Assembly (NCBI RefSeq): GCF_001434315.1
Contig: NZ_AZFE01000003.1
Location: 1 to 64,000, forward strand
Origin: Paucilactobacillus oligofermentans DSM 15707 = LMG 22743
GTDB taxonomy: Bacteria > Bacillota > Bacilli > Lactobacillales > Lactobacillaceae
Direction: 5' to 3'
Length of the DNA stretch: 64,000 nucleotides
Below, piece after piece: positions 40,952 to 50,505 of this stretch (the first letter of the stretch is position 1; each line of letters starts with the position of its first letter). A program made the position numbers and the translations under genes. The notes beneath the pieces were generated by a model. It worked only from the letters and a program-made list of their open reading frames with translations, was not told where the DNA came from and ran no database searches.

Positions 40952-42077
40952 GCTGTCGATTCCAAATGGAGAGGCCAACTAAATAACTAGTGAATTTATA
41001 TTTACTAAGGATGCCACTCAAACCAAAAGTGAAAAGCCAAACGAATAGGTAGCCAATTGGTAATAAAAGTAATATGATCCACGCTGGTAAATTAATTAGA
41101 TCTAGAATCCCGTAAAGCATCATTAGGGGGATGGTTTGGGTTAAGTACACGCCAAACGAATATTGAGCACCAAGATGAACGTATTTTTTTATAGTACGAT
41201 TGGCACGGTTAACATACGAATGACCAAGCAACCAGGTAGTTGAAATGATGAAAATACTATAGATTAATAAATATGGTTGATGGATTAATTCACTACGGCT
41301 AAGACTCAAAGCTAAAATTTCTTGATTGTAATTAAATAGTCCCAGTGTCCCAACAGCCAAAATAATGGTAATTATATAAATCCATCGGTGCCATTGTAGC
41401 CAAATTTGGGTGAACTTTTGATAATTTGAGGCCGTAAAAGCACCAAAAATAAAGTAAAACTGATAAGTGAAAACATTCATGCCATATGAGCGGAAGAAAA
41501 ATGGCCAATTACTGCGATCAATTCCAGGTAACCAATATTTTATCCAAAATAAAAAGGCTAATTGGAGGATGAAACTGATGGATAAAACTAGCCATTGTCG
41601 ATTGATGGTTCTCCACCAACGAATAAATAATGGGAAGAGTAAATAGAATTGGATGATAACAAATAAAAAGTACATATAAAATTGGTTACCATGAATTAGA
41701 ATTAATCTGAGGCCACTAAAATATTGAGACCAATTTAAGTGGTGATTTAAGTAAAATATTTTTGGCAAAAATAAGGCAGCATTCCAAAATAAATATGGAA
41801 TGCCGACACGTCGAGCTCGGCGGTACCAAAATGACCAAGGTGAACCTGGATTTTGTTGATAGTGATGAACTAAAACTAATCCGGTGATAAACATAAAACC
41901 GAACCGAGTGAAATGAAGAGATAAATGTGACATTTCTAGGAGTGAACGGCTAAGGGTGCCATGCTGCATATTGTGAGCATATGCGGTAGTGACGTGATTA
42001 ATTAGAACGCCGGAAATGAAAATTAATCGCATTAGATCAACTTCATATAAGTAAGATTTTGGGTTGTGATTATTCAT
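40929..42077 (-). CDS. Membrane-bound acyltransferase family 3 protein
   Basis: A 382-residue polytopic protein of the OafA/YrhL/Acyl_transf_3 type. It has YEVDLMRLIFISGVLINHVTT near the N-terminus, an RRARRVGIPYLFW motif at ~90-102, and about ten hydrophobic helices. Such enzymes O-acylate cell-wall glycans, teichoic acids or exopolysaccharides. The acceptor is unknown. Monocistronic, with a weak GAGG ribosome site. Confidence 0.85.
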   Translation of the reverse strand: MNNHNPKSYLYEVDLMRLIFISGVLINHVTTAYAHNMQHGTLSRSLLEMSHLSLHFTRFGFMFITGLVLVHHYQQNPGSPWSFWYRRARRVGIPYLFWNAALFLPKIFYLNHHLNWSQYFSGLRLILIHGNQFYMYFLFVIIQFYLLFPLFIRWWRTINRQWLVLSISFILQLAFLFWIKYWLPGIDRSNWPFFFRSYGMNVFTYQFYFIFGAFTASNYQKFTQIWLQWHRWIYIITIILAVGTLGLFNYNQEILALSLSRSELIHQPYLLIYSIFIISTTWLLGHSYVNRANRTIKKYVHLGAQYSFGVYLTQTIPLMMLYGILDLINLPAWIILLLLPIGYLFVWLFTFGLSGILSKYKFTSYLVGLSIWNRQQKNKVYQ

Positions 42078-42228
42078 TTAATTGCCTCGCTTTGTTTTGA
42101 TGTTAGCAAGCAATTATGAATTTTATAGGGATAAATTTACGATTTTAATTAGAAAATGAATAACATCTTATGATTATCTTGTGATTGCAGAATTCTAGTG
42201 AATAATTTATAAAAATACGATGATTGTC

Positions 42229-42256
42229 TTGTCTGATTGAATGTTTAGGGTATAAT
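42229..42256 (+). promoter_or_regulatory. Promoter of the Mga-like regulator gene
   Basis: -35 TTGTCT (42229-42234), 16-bp spacer, -10 TATAAT (42251-42256), about 45 bases before the start. Confidence 0.65.
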
Positions 42257-42300
42257 ATAAAGCGACTGATAAAAAGCTTTTGGGAGGAGTTACAGACATT

Positions 42301-43773
42301 ATGATTAAAGATATCATTTTGCGTGATACCGAAATAATTAAGATTAAGATTTTGAAAATATTGATTAGTTTACCAAATCATGCAATTTCAAACAAAGAAG
42401 TTACTAAACAAACTGGGGTATCACAGTTTAGATTACAAAATTTAATCGAAGAATTAGATACTGAAATTAATCAACACATTACTGATGCTAATGTGTCGTT
42501 TGAATATGATAATAATTATCTGGTTGCACACAACTTGAATTTTTCCCACGTACGATTATTACGGCTAGAATATATTGTTAATTCAAATTCATTTAAAATT
42601 CTTCGATATAATCAATTTGAAAATAATCAGTTACCATTGCATGAGTTTTTGGGGACAAATGGAATTGGCCAACCGAATTATTATCATTTACGTAAAGAGT
42701 TAGAACCAGTACTAGAACGTAAGACGATTTTTGCGAATGTACCAACTTATATTGATAATTTTGAATATGTTAAACGGCGTAAATTGGCTAGTTTATTTTA
42801 TTCATATTATGAAGATATTCGTGATCCGTTTCCAGAAGTATCAGACACGGTTGATCTGCTTATCGAGATGATTGATGGCTATATGCCAGTTGAATTATCG
42901 AAAGCTAATACGGCTAAGCTAAGAGTATGTATTTCGGTTCAATTAATGCGTATTAAAAATGAAAATTTTTTGAAAAATTATTCGGTACCAATGAGTTTGA
43001 AAATTGAAAAGCTAACACAAAAATTTGCCGAAGTTTATCAAGACTTTACAGATGATGCCAGAATTGATGTGCAAGCTGAATCAATTTTCTTGTTGAGTGT
43101 TTGCTATAGTCAAATTGTGGTTAAAGAACCAGAAAAATATCAAGATTTTGTTGATTTTAACAGTTATGTTCAAAAGAAGAATCAGTCGTTATATACATTT
43201 ATTGATAAGCTATTGCGTGACAATGCCGTCAATCATCAAGTTGACGAATCGACAATTGAACAAAAAATTGATTATATTTTGCGTTTAAATGAATGGTTAT
43301 TGATTTTTGATTTAGGTTTTACTGAAGGGGTCCCAGAGGAAGTCTATTATAGTTTGGTCTCAAAATACCCACAGCGTTCGTTAGTATCTGACGAGTATGT
43401 TGATAAATTAGCCGCGACTTTTAGTATGGAATTAAGTGAAGATTCACTTAATTATCTTAAATATCACTATTTAATTGGATTTATGGAAATTATTCCGGAT
43501 GATTCGGTTGATAAAAACGTTAATATTGCCTTAGACTTTACTAATAGTTTTGCGTATTCAGATTATATTAAAATGGTTTTACGCCGTTATCCGTCAATTC
43601 ATATTGATGAGAATTTAATGGAGCATACAGATATTTATATGAGTGATATGTACTCTACTTATGTTAATATTCCGCAAATTATTTGGCCAAACTTGCCTGA
43701 AAAATTAGAATTGCAAAAATTTGAAAAAATAATTCAAACAACGCAGTTTAATAAAATAAAAGCATATAACTAG
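42301..43773 (+). CDS. Mga-like helix-turn-helix transcriptional regulator
   Basis: A 490-residue cytoplasmic regulator. N-terminal HTH, residues ~20-60 (ILKILISLPNHAISNKEVTKQTGVSQFRLQNLIEEL), as in the Mga/AtxA type. A second helical region (~110-160) and a long all-helical body follow, without recognisable PTS domains. ATG 42301 is chosen because GGGAGGAG lies ten bases upstream; the frame could extend 7 codons to a TTG inside the SD. The target genes are not obvious; it stands alone between two terminators. Confidence 0.7.
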   Translation: MIKDIILRDTEIIKIKILKILISLPNHAISNKEVTKQTGVSQFRLQNLIEELDTEINQHITDANVSFEYDNNYLVAHNLNFSHVRLLRLEYIVNSNSFKILRYNQFENNQLPLHEFLGTNGIGQPNYYHLRKELEPVLERKTIFANVPTYIDNFEYVKRRKLASLFYSYYEDIRDPFPEVSDTVDLLIEMIDGYMPVELSKANTAKLRVCISVQLMRIKNENFLKNYSVPMSLKIEKLTQKFAEVYQDFTDDARIDVQAESIFLLSVCYSQIVVKEPEKYQDFVDFNSYVQKKNQSLYTFIDKLLRDNAVNHQVDESTIEQKIDYILRLNEWLLIFDLGFTEGVPEEVYYSLVSKYPQRSLVSDEYVDKLAATFSMELSEDSLNYLKYHYLIGFMEIIPDDSVDKNVNIALDFTNSFAYSDYIKMVLRRYPSIHIDENLMEHTDIYMSDMYSTYVNIPQIIWPNLPEKLELQKFEKIIQTTQFNKIKAYN

Positions 43774-43784
43774 ACTTCAATGAG

Positions 43785-43811
43785 GCTCATCTTAAAAATA
43801 GATGAGCTTTT
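43785..43811 (+). terminator. Terminator after the Mga-like gene
   Basis: GCTCATCT / AGATGAGC stem, short A-rich loop, T4 tail. Confidence 0.75.
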
Positions 43812-43846
43812 AATTTTGATTAATAAGTAAAAAACACTTTTTAATC

Positions 43847-43874
43847 GGTATAGACCATTAAATCGTGGTACAAT
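43847..43874 (+). promoter_or_regulatory. NagR-type (dre) box overlapping the proC promoter
   Basis: The box CGGTATAGACCAT (core GGTATAGACC at 43847-43856) resembles the GntR/NagR-YvoA operator, for example ATTGGTATAGATCA and TGGTCTAGACCA. It covers the -35 region of an extended -10 promoter, TGGTACAAT (43866-43874). A second box precedes nagR at 45864. Confidence 0.7.
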
Positions 43875-43906
43875 AGCAATAATTAAGTTGAAAGGATGAT
43901 ATTTAC

Positions 43907-44701
43907 ATGAAAGTTGGATTTATTGGTGCCGGTGAAATGGCTAAAGCGATTATCAGTGGCCTATTGAAAGCAAACCAAGTCTCAGGATCAGATATCTATC
44001 TCCACAGTGCACATGCAGCAAGTTATGAACCATTTGCTAAATCAAAGGGATTAATTCCCGTTGATTCAAATAAAGAGGTTGCTAATAATGCAGACTATGT
44101 TGTCCTAGCAGTGAATCCTCAGTATGCTCCAGAAGTGTTACAAGAAATCAAAAAAGAATTGGCTGGAAAAGTGTTAATTTCAATCGTTGGTGGAATGAGT
44201 ATTCAACGGCTTGAAGAATTAACGGATCAGACAATGCCAATTTTGCGAGTATTACCCAACGTGAATGTTGAAATTACTGCTGGAATGTCAGCGGTTCATG
44301 CTAACTCCCAATTAACCGAAGCTCAAACTAAAGAAGCAGTTGGTTTATTTGAAGCGATTGGGTCAGTCAGCTGGCAACCAGAAGATAAGTTTAGTGTCTT
44401 TAGTGCGCTGGCAGGAAGCGCCCCAGCATTTGTTGCTTACTTTATCGATGCAATGAGTCGAGCAGGAGTTAAGTACGGATTAAGTAAAGCGGTTGCGACT
44501 GAAATTGCATCCAAAGTCGTTGAAGGATCAGCCCAATTAGTTAGTGAATCTGGTGAAACGCCAATGGATATTGTCGATGCCGTTTCTTCGCCAGGTGGAA
44601 GTACGGTTCGTGGCTTATTAGCGATGGAAGAGGCCGGATTTATGACTTCAGTAATCAAATGTATTGATGCAACCATTGGTCAGGATAAAACAGTAGATTA
44701 A
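43907..44701 (+). CDS. proC: Pyrroline-5-carboxylate reductase
   Basis: A 264-residue enzyme for the last step of proline synthesis, reducing pyrroline-5-carboxylate with NAD(P)H. Rossmann start KVGFIGAGEMAKAIISGLL, VVLAVNPQY, RVLPNVNVEITAGM, SAPAFVAYFIDAM, and the C-terminal DAVSSPGGSTVRGL signature. It sits 20 bases before nagA, with no terminator between, so the pair is likely one transcript under a NagR-type box. Coupling of proline synthesis to amino-sugar control is unusual. Confidence 0.93.
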   Translation: MKVGFIGAGEMAKAIISGLLKANQVSGSDIYLHSAHAASYEPFAKSKGLIPVDSNKEVANNADYVVLAVNPQYAPEVLQEIKKELAGKVLISIVGGMSIQRLEELTDQTMPILRVLPNVNVEITAGMSAVHANSQLTEAQTKEAVGLFEAIGSVSWQPEDKFSVFSALAGSAPAFVAYFIDAMSRAGVKYGLSKAVATEIASKVVEGSAQLVSESGETPMDIVDAVSSPGGSTVRGLLAMEEAGFMTSVIKCIDATIGQDKTVD

Positions 44702-44721
44702 ATTTAGGAGTGTAATTAATT

Positions 44722-45855
44722 ATGAGTATCGTATTAAAGCATGCACAAATTTATACAGGATTAGAAGTCATCCATGATGGCTATATTCGATTTGATAAAC
44801 AAATTGAAGCAATCGGTCCAATGAGCGATTATCGGGCCAAAGCTGGCGACCAAGTTGAATTTGTTAGTGGTAAGAAGATTGTGCCAGGATTTATTGATGT
44901 CCATACCCATGGTGGTTATGGACTTGATACCATGGATGGCAACGCTGATGAAATTGATACCATGGTTAACAAGATGATTCATGAAGGAATTACAACCATT
45001 TTTCCAACAACCATGACTCAATCAGATGATGCCATTGCCCATGCAATGCAAGGGGTTGCTGCTGCCGCTAAAAAGAATCCAGTAATTAAAGGGGTTCATT
45101 TGGAAGGCCCATTTATCGCAGCCATTTATAAAGGCGCCCAACCGGAAAAGTATATTAAAGATCCCGATCCAAAGTTATTGGATCACTGGAATGAATTATC
45201 AAACCATTTAGTTCGTTTGATTACTTATGCACCTGAAGATAAAGGTGCGCGAGTGTTTGAAGATTATTGTCTTGAACATAATATTGTTCCTTCAGTTGGA
45301 CATAGTAATGCAACCCGTGAACAAATGTTGGCTAGCAAGGCAACTCATGTAACGCATTTGTATAATGCTCAACGTGAATTTAAGCATCGTGAACCCGGTG
45401 TTACCGGTCATGCAATGCTAGAAGATAATATGTATTGCGAATTAATCTGTGATGGTTTCCATATTGTTCCAGATATGTTGAAATTAGCCTTTGAACAAAA
45501 AGGGGCAGATAAAATTGTCTTAGTAACTGATTCAATGAGAGCTAAAGGGATGCCAGAAGGCGAAAGTGAACTTGGCGGTCAACGAGTTATCGTTAAAGAT
45601 AAGCAAGCACGATTAGAATCTGGTAATTTAGCAGGCTCAGTTTTAACCTTTAATGATGCCTTTAAAAATGCGATTGCCTTTATGGATTGTTCAATTGAAG
45701 ATGCGGTTAAGATGGCTTCAGTTAACCAAGCCACAGAATTTGGCTTGGAAGATAAAGGAACCCTAGAAGTTGGTAAAGACGCCGATTTAAATGTTATGAA
45801 TAGTGGTTTAGACGTTCAACGTGTGTATAGTTATGGCCGTCGTTTTGACAATTAA
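44722..45855 (+). CDS. nagA: N-acetylglucosamine-6-phosphate deacetylase
   Basis: A 377-residue TIM-barrel amidohydrolase that removes acetate from GlcNAc-6-P. Metal and substrate motifs: PGFIDVHTHGGYGLDTMDG, KGVHLEGPFI, PSVGHSNATREQM (His), VTHLYNAQREFKHREPG, LVTDSMRAKGM (catalytic Asp). SD TAGGAG. Feeds recycling of cell-wall amino sugar into fructose-6-P via NagB, which is not in the window. Confidence 0.93.
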   Translation: MSIVLKHAQIYTGLEVIHDGYIRFDKQIEAIGPMSDYRAKAGDQVEFVSGKKIVPGFIDVHTHGGYGLDTMDGNADEIDTMVNKMIHEGITTIFPTTMTQSDDAIAHAMQGVAAAAKKNPVIKGVHLEGPFIAAIYKGAQPEKYIKDPDPKLLDHWNELSNHLVRLITYAPEDKGARVFEDYCLEHNIVPSVGHSNATREQMLASKATHVTHLYNAQREFKHREPGVTGHAMLEDNMYCELICDGFHIVPDMLKLAFEQKGADKIVLVTDSMRAKGMPEGESELGGQRVIVKDKQARLESGNLAGSVLTFNDAFKNAIAFMDCSIEDAVKMASVNQATEFGLEDKGTLEVGKDADLNVMNSGLDVQRVYSYGRRFDN

Positions 45856-45863
45856 TTAAAATT

Positions 45864-45873
45864 GGTATAGACT
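45864..45873 (+). promoter_or_regulatory. NagR-type box in the nagR promoter
   Basis: ATTGGTATAGACTTT (core GGTATAGACT at 45864-45873), 15-17 bp after a TTGACA hexamer (45845-45850) that lies in the last codons of nagA. It overlaps the -10, suggesting autorepression and a separate nagR promoter. Confidence 0.65.
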
Positions 45874-45906
45874 TTCGATATTATCAGATAGCGGAGGAAC
45901 TACCAT

Positions 45907-46608
45907 ATGGCCTCACCGGTATATATTCAAATTCATAATCAAATTAAAGCAGAGATTGAAGAAGGTAAGTGGGCAGTTGGGGCTAAAATCCCCGCTGAAC
46001 GTGAATTATCTCTTCATTTTGATGTGAGCCGGATGACTCTTCGACAAGCAATTCAAACGTTAGTTGACGAAGGAATTCTTGAGCGACGAGTCGGTTCGGG
46101 GACTTATGTTTCGAATCAAAAAGTACAAGAAAAAATGTCAGGTGTTACGAGTTTTACTGATTTGATGAAAGCTGCTGGTAAGGTGGCTTCGAGTAAAACA
46201 ATTTCATATCATATGACAATGCCATCACAAAGTGAAATTGATCAATTGAAATTAGAAAAAGATCAAAAAGTTCTACGAATGGAACGAATTCGGTATGGAA
46301 GTGGCGTACCAATTTGTTATGAAATCGCAACAATTCCAGCGGAACTAATTAATGGATTGACGAAAGAAGAAATTACTTCTTCCTTGTATAGTTCACTTGA
46401 AAATAAAGCTAAATTATTTCCAGGTAAAGCTATGCAGTCAGTTTCGGCTATGGCAGCATCGGAAAAGATTGCTGAACATTTGGAAGTTAAACGTGGCGAT
46501 GCGTTATTACGAGTTCGTCAACTTTCTTATTTACAAGATGGACGTCCATTTGAGTATGTTCATACCCAATATGTGGGTGACCGGTTTGAATTTGTGTTAG
46601 AACGTTAA
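45907..46608 (+). CDS. nagR: GntR/HutC-family regulator, NagR/YvoA type
   Basis: A 233-residue repressor. N-terminal winged HTH (YIQIHNQIKAEIEEGKWAVGAKIPAERELSLHFDVSRMTLRQAI...LERRVGSGTYV) and UTRA effector domain from ~residue 85 (KVLRMERIRYGSGVPICYE; ALLRVRQLSYLQDGRPFEYVHTQY). Likely binds glucosamine-6-P or GlcNAc-6-P and releases the two boxes at 43847 and 45864. SD GCGGAGG. Confidence 0.92.
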   Translation: MASPVYIQIHNQIKAEIEEGKWAVGAKIPAERELSLHFDVSRMTLRQAIQTLVDEGILERRVGSGTYVSNQKVQEKMSGVTSFTDLMKAAGKVASSKTISYHMTMPSQSEIDQLKLEKDQKVLRMERIRYGSGVPICYEIATIPAELINGLTKEEITSSLYSSLENKAKLFPGKAMQSVSAMAASEKIAEHLEVKRGDALLRVRQLSYLQDGRPFEYVHTQYVGDRFEFVLER

Positions 46609-46624
46609 TTAAATAACATTATTG

Positions 46625-46668
46625 AAGTAATTGAGTAAAGCCAGCGCTTTACTCAATTACTTTTTTTA
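46625..46668 (+). terminator. Terminator of the proC-nagA-nagR operon
   Basis: Perfect 17-bp stem (AAGTAATTGAGTAAAGC with its complement), four-base loop, T7. Confidence 0.92.
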
Positions 46669-46767
46669 TGCCGATAAAATCCATGAAACTACCTTATTAA
46701 ATTCATAAATAAGTCATTTTTATTCAGTAAAGTGTTCCTATGAATTAATTCTCAGGAGGATACATGT

Positions 46768-48216
46768 ATGAATTTTGTTAAACGAGCTTGGCTTAGCCTA
46801 GTCGCTAAGAAAGGAAGAACGGTATTATTAGCAGTAATTACCTCTGCGATTATGCTTTTCGTTTTAGCAGGGTTACTGATTAATAATGCTGCGGATACAG
46901 CAGTGAAAAATGCGAAAGCTAACGTGGGAGCAACCCTGACACTGTCAGCTAATCGTGAAGCTGCATTTAAAAAATCGCAAACTAGTAGTTCATCTTCAAC
47001 TAAGAAGACCGTTAAAATGTCATCAGTTAAATTGAGTGACGCAAAGAAGATTGCGAAGTTAAATAATGTGGCTAGTTATAACGTGGCGGCAACCGCTTCA
47101 GTGAATGCATCTAGTTTTGATGCCATTTCAACGACCAGTAGTTCAAGTCAAATGGGTGGTGGCAGTTCAACTGCTACTGGTGATATTTCAATTAGTGGAG
47201 TAACGGACACTGCCTCATCAACCTCATTTACAGATGGAACTAATAAAATTACTAAGGGTCGTGGAATTACTTCGGCTGATAAGAATACGAACAATGTTGC
47301 CATTGAATCAGAGTTGGCTAAGCAAGAAAATATTAGTGTCGGTGACACGATTACCGTTAAATCAACGTCTGGTAGTAAGTCATATAAATTGAAGGTAGTT
47401 GGAATTTATAAAACAACTTCAAGTACTTCGACACAGATGGGCCCAGGCACTAGTGATCCAGGGAATACGATTTATAGCTCATATACTTTAGCTAATACTA
47501 TTAAGGGTGCTAAGTATGCTAATACTGCTGACTCAGTAACCTTCACAGTTTCTGCACCTTCAAAAATTAGTAGTGTTAAATCGGCTGGGAATAAAGTCAT
47601 TAATAACTCTAAGTATACTTTGGCAACAAATGATTCAAGCTATCAAACCGTTAAATCGGCTATGAGCAGTGTAAAGTCATTCTCAAATAAAATTGTTTGG
47701 TTAGTTTCGATTGCCGGAACAATAATTTTGGCACTCATCGTAATTTTAATGGTCCGTGAGCGTCGTCATGAAATTGGAATCTTGTTATCGATGGGTGAAC
47801 GTCGTTGGAAGATTGTGGGCCAACTATTTACTGAAATGGTGATTATTTTAGTCGTTGGACTAGCAGTCGCCGGAATTGGTGGTAAATTTGTTGGTGATAA
47901 ATTAGGCTCACAATTGGTTTCCTCACAGGCTTCAACATCCGCGGGCACGATATCAGCTCCCGGTGACAAGAACGTTCAAATGAGTGGCAACCCAAGTGGC
48001 GGCGGTGGCAGCATGTCTGGTGGATCAAAACCAAGTGGTGGTATGTCAGGCAGTGGATCGACAAGTACTTCGAGTGATACCGATATTGATGTTAATTTAT
48101 CAGCAATTGAAATGGTTGAGCTTGGTGGCTTCGGATTAGCGATTATGTTCCTGTCAGTGTTAATTGCATCCGGTGGCATATTACGATTACAACCCAAGAA
48201 AGTGTTAATTGATTAA
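46768..48216 (+). CDS. ABC transporter permease, FtsX/MacB type
   Basis: A 482-residue membrane protein: one N-terminal helix (TVLLAVITSAIMLFVLAGLLI), a large Ser/Thr-rich outside domain (~45-305), two helices around residues 308-375 (IVWLVSIAGTIILALIVILMV; MVIILVVGLAVAGIGG), a second outside loop of ~60 residues, and a final helix. The second loop is low-complexity Gly/Ser/Met (residues ~410-432, PSGGGGSMSGGSKPSGG). ATG 46768 after AGGAGG. It pairs with the ATPase at 48230. Such pairs move peptides or lipids or act in bacitracin/antimicrobial-peptide response; the cargo is unknown. Confidence 0.88.
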   Translation: MNFVKRAWLSLVAKKGRTVLLAVITSAIMLFVLAGLLINNAADTAVKNAKANVGATLTLSANREAAFKKSQTSSSSSTKKTVKMSSVKLSDAKKIAKLNNVASYNVAATASVNASSFDAISTTSSSSQMGGGSSTATGDISISGVTDTASSTSFTDGTNKITKGRGITSADKNTNNVAIESELAKQENISVGDTITVKSTSGSKSYKLKVVGIYKTTSSTSTQMGPGTSDPGNTIYSSYTLANTIKGAKYANTADSVTFTVSAPSKISSVKSAGNKVINNSKYTLATNDSSYQTVKSAMSSVKSFSNKIVWLVSIAGTIILALIVILMVRERRHEIGILLSMGERRWKIVGQLFTEMVIILVVGLAVAGIGGKFVGDKLGSQLVSSQASTSAGTISAPGDKNVQMSGNPSGGGGSMSGGSKPSGGMSGSGSTSTSSDTDIDVNLSAIEMVELGGFGLAIMFLSVLIASGGILRLQPKKVLID

Positions 48217-48229
48217 AGGAGGTATTTAA

Positions 48230-48886
48230 ATGTTAATTACAAAAGATTTAGGATACTGGTATGACCATCCAGATAACATCTTATTTGAAGAAGTTAATTT
48301 AGAATTTGATACTGGAAATTTATACGCCATCGTGGGCCAAAGTGGCTCAGGTAAAACGACCTTTTTGTCATTGCTGGCAGGGTTGGATAATCCTAAAATG
48401 GGATCAATCGAATTTAATGGCAGTGATCTGAAGCAAATAGGGTTAACTAATTATCGAAAAAAAGATGTCTCAGTTATTTTTCAATCGTATAATTTATTCA
48501 CCTATATGTCGCCACTAAATAATTTGATGACCGCAATGGCGGTAACCGGAGCCGAACATAAGGGCGATAAAGAATATGCGCGAGACATGTTGCGACAATT
48601 GGGAATTTCTGAGTTACAGATGGATAAAAATGTTCAACATCTATCTGGTGGTCAACAACAGCGAGTTGCAATTGCACGAACTTTAGTCTTAGATGCGGAA
48701 GTAATTGTGGCTGATGAACCAACGGGTAATTTAGATGAAGATAATACAGCTGAGGTAATTGAACTATTTCAAAATATTGCACATGAACGAAACAAGTGTG
48801 TAATTATTGTGACCCATGAAACGGCAGTTGCTCAAGCTTGTGATGTTTCGTATCGATTATCACATCACGTATTTACTAAAGAATAA
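48230..48886 (+). CDS. ABC transporter ATP-binding protein (MacB/LolD type)
   Basis: A 218-residue ATPase: Walker A GQSGSGKTTFLSL, Q-loop FQSYNLF, signature LSGGQQQRVAIARTL, Walker B VIVADEPTGNLD, His switch IIVTHE. Starts 13 bases after the permease gene with a perfect AAAGGAGGT. Completes the transporter begun at 46768. Confidence 0.93.
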   Translation: MLITKDLGYWYDHPDNILFEEVNLEFDTGNLYAIVGQSGSGKTTFLSLLAGLDNPKMGSIEFNGSDLKQIGLTNYRKKDVSVIFQSYNLFTYMSPLNNLMTAMAVTGAEHKGDKEYARDMLRQLGISELQMDKNVQHLSGGQQQRVAIARTLVLDAEVIVADEPTGNLDEDNTAEVIELFQNIAHERNKCVIIVTHETAVAQACDVSYRLSHHVFTKE

Positions 48887-48898
48887 GAACAAACTTTT

Positions 48899-48940
48899 AA
48901 GGAATTGTGATTCGATTGTTGAATCATGGTTCCTTATTTT
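48899..48940 (+). terminator. Terminator of the ABC pair
   Basis: AAGGAA..GTGATTC pairs with GAATCAT..TTCCTT, followed by ATTTTGT. Imperfect but long. Confidence 0.65.
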
Positions 48941-48970
48941 GTCACATTAATCGCAAATTAATTGAAACGT

Positions 48971-48979
48971 GGTAAAATA
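48971..48979 (+). promoter_or_regulatory. Extended -10 promoter of pncB-nadE
   Basis: TGGTAAAAT, an extended -10 with TTGAAA-like bases upstream, about 50 bases before pncB. Confidence 0.5.
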
Positions 48980-49026
48980 ATACCGTTATGTATTTACAGT
49001 AATAAAATTACGGAGGGTACTTAATC

Positions 49027-50493
49027 ATGAGTTACCAATTTCCAGATGATAGTTGCACATTACACACGGATGCATACGAGCTAAGTATGATGCAGACGTA
49101 TTGGAAAAAAGGCATGGGTCAACGACGAGCAGTGTTCGAGGCTTATTTTCGTGACATGCCGTTTAAAAATGGCTATGCAGTGTTTGCTGGTTTACAGCGA
49201 GTTATTGAATATATTGAACAATTAAGATTTTCAGATTCTGATATCGAATATTTAAAAACAACCAATCAATTTGATGATGATTTTTTAGAATATCTAAGGA
49301 CCTTTAAATTTGAAGGCTCAATTAATAGTGCGATTGAAGGTGAATTGGTTTTTAATAACGAACCAATTATTCAAGTAGATGCACCATTGATGGTTGGCCA
49401 ATTGATTGAAACGGCATTATTGAATATTATTAATTATCAAACATTAATTGCGACTAAAGCGGCACGGATTAAGTCAGTGGTTGGCAATGATCCAGTCCTT
49501 GAATTTGGCTCTCGGCGTGCGCAAGAAATGGATGCGGCTATTTGGGGAACCAGAGCGGCGTATATTGGTGGCTTTGATGCCACAAGTAATGTTCGAGCTG
49601 GTAAAATGTTTAATATTCCAATCAGTGGTACGCATGCACATGCACTGGTACAGGCATATATGAATGATTATGATGCCTTTAAAGCCTACGCTGAAACGCA
49701 TAAAGATTGTGTGTTTTTAGTAGATACCTTTGATACTTTGAAGAGTGGCGTCCCCAATGCGATTCGGGTTGCTAAAGAAATGGGTGACCAAATTAATTTT
49801 CAAGGGGTACGGATTGATAGTGGGGATATGGCCTATATTTCAAAACGTGTTCGTGAAATGCTTGATGAAGCTGGGTTTAATGACGCAAAGATTTTTGCTT
49901 CAAATGATTTAGATGAAAAAACCATTCTTAATTTAAAAATGCAACATGCTAAAATTGATGTTTGGGGAATTGGCACTAAACTGATTACAGCTTTTGACCA
50001 ACCAGCATTAGGTGCAGTTTATAAATTAGTTTCATTTGAAAATGAACATGGGGAAATGATTGATACAATTAAGATTTCTAGTAACGCATCAAAAGTTTCA
50101 ACCCCAGGTAAAAAACAGGTTTGGCGAATTACGGATACTGAGGATGGAAAATCTGAAGGTGATTACGTTGCCTTATTTGATGAAAAACCACAGTTGCAAG
50201 AATCAATTTACATGTTTAGCCCTGACTATACTTATATCAATAAAACGATTAATAATTTTACAGCGCGGGCAATCCTACAACCGATTTATGAAGATGGAAA
50301 GTTAATCTATGATTTACCATCGTTATCAGATATTAGGAAGGGTTCAAAAGAACGCTTGAGCTTGTTATGGGATGAGTATAAGCGCAATTTAAATCCACAA
50401 ATTTATCCAATTGATTTGTCGCAAAAGTGTTTTGATAACAAAATGAAGATTATTAAAAATGTTCGTGATTATGTAAGTAAATTAAATTTTTGA
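49027..50493 (+). CDS. pncB: Nicotinate phosphoribosyltransferase
   Basis: A 488-residue enzyme joining nicotinate and PRPP to nicotinate mononucleotide, the entry of NAD salvage. Motifs: LHTDAYELSMMQTYW, EFGSRRAQEMDAA, GGFDATSNVRAG, ISGTHAHALVQAY, FQGVRIDSGDMAY and VWGIGTKLITA. SD CGGAGG. Twelve bases before nadE, so the two form a salvage operon. Confidence 0.95.
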   Translation: MSYQFPDDSCTLHTDAYELSMMQTYWKKGMGQRRAVFEAYFRDMPFKNGYAVFAGLQRVIEYIEQLRFSDSDIEYLKTTNQFDDDFLEYLRTFKFEGSINSAIEGELVFNNEPIIQVDAPLMVGQLIETALLNIINYQTLIATKAARIKSVVGNDPVLEFGSRRAQEMDAAIWGTRAAYIGGFDATSNVRAGKMFNIPISGTHAHALVQAYMNDYDAFKAYAETHKDCVFLVDTFDTLKSGVPNAIRVAKEMGDQINFQGVRIDSGDMAYISKRVREMLDEAGFNDAKIFASNDLDEKTILNLKMQHAKIDVWGIGTKLITAFDQPALGAVYKLVSFENEHGEMIDTIKISSNASKVSTPGKKQVWRITDTEDGKSEGDYVALFDEKPQLQESIYMFSPDYTYINKTINNFTARAILQPIYEDGKLIYDLPSLSDIRKGSKERLSLLWDEYKRNLNPQIYPIDLSQKCFDNKMKIIKNVRDYVSKLNF

Positions 50494-50505
50494 TAGGGTG
50501 ATGAA

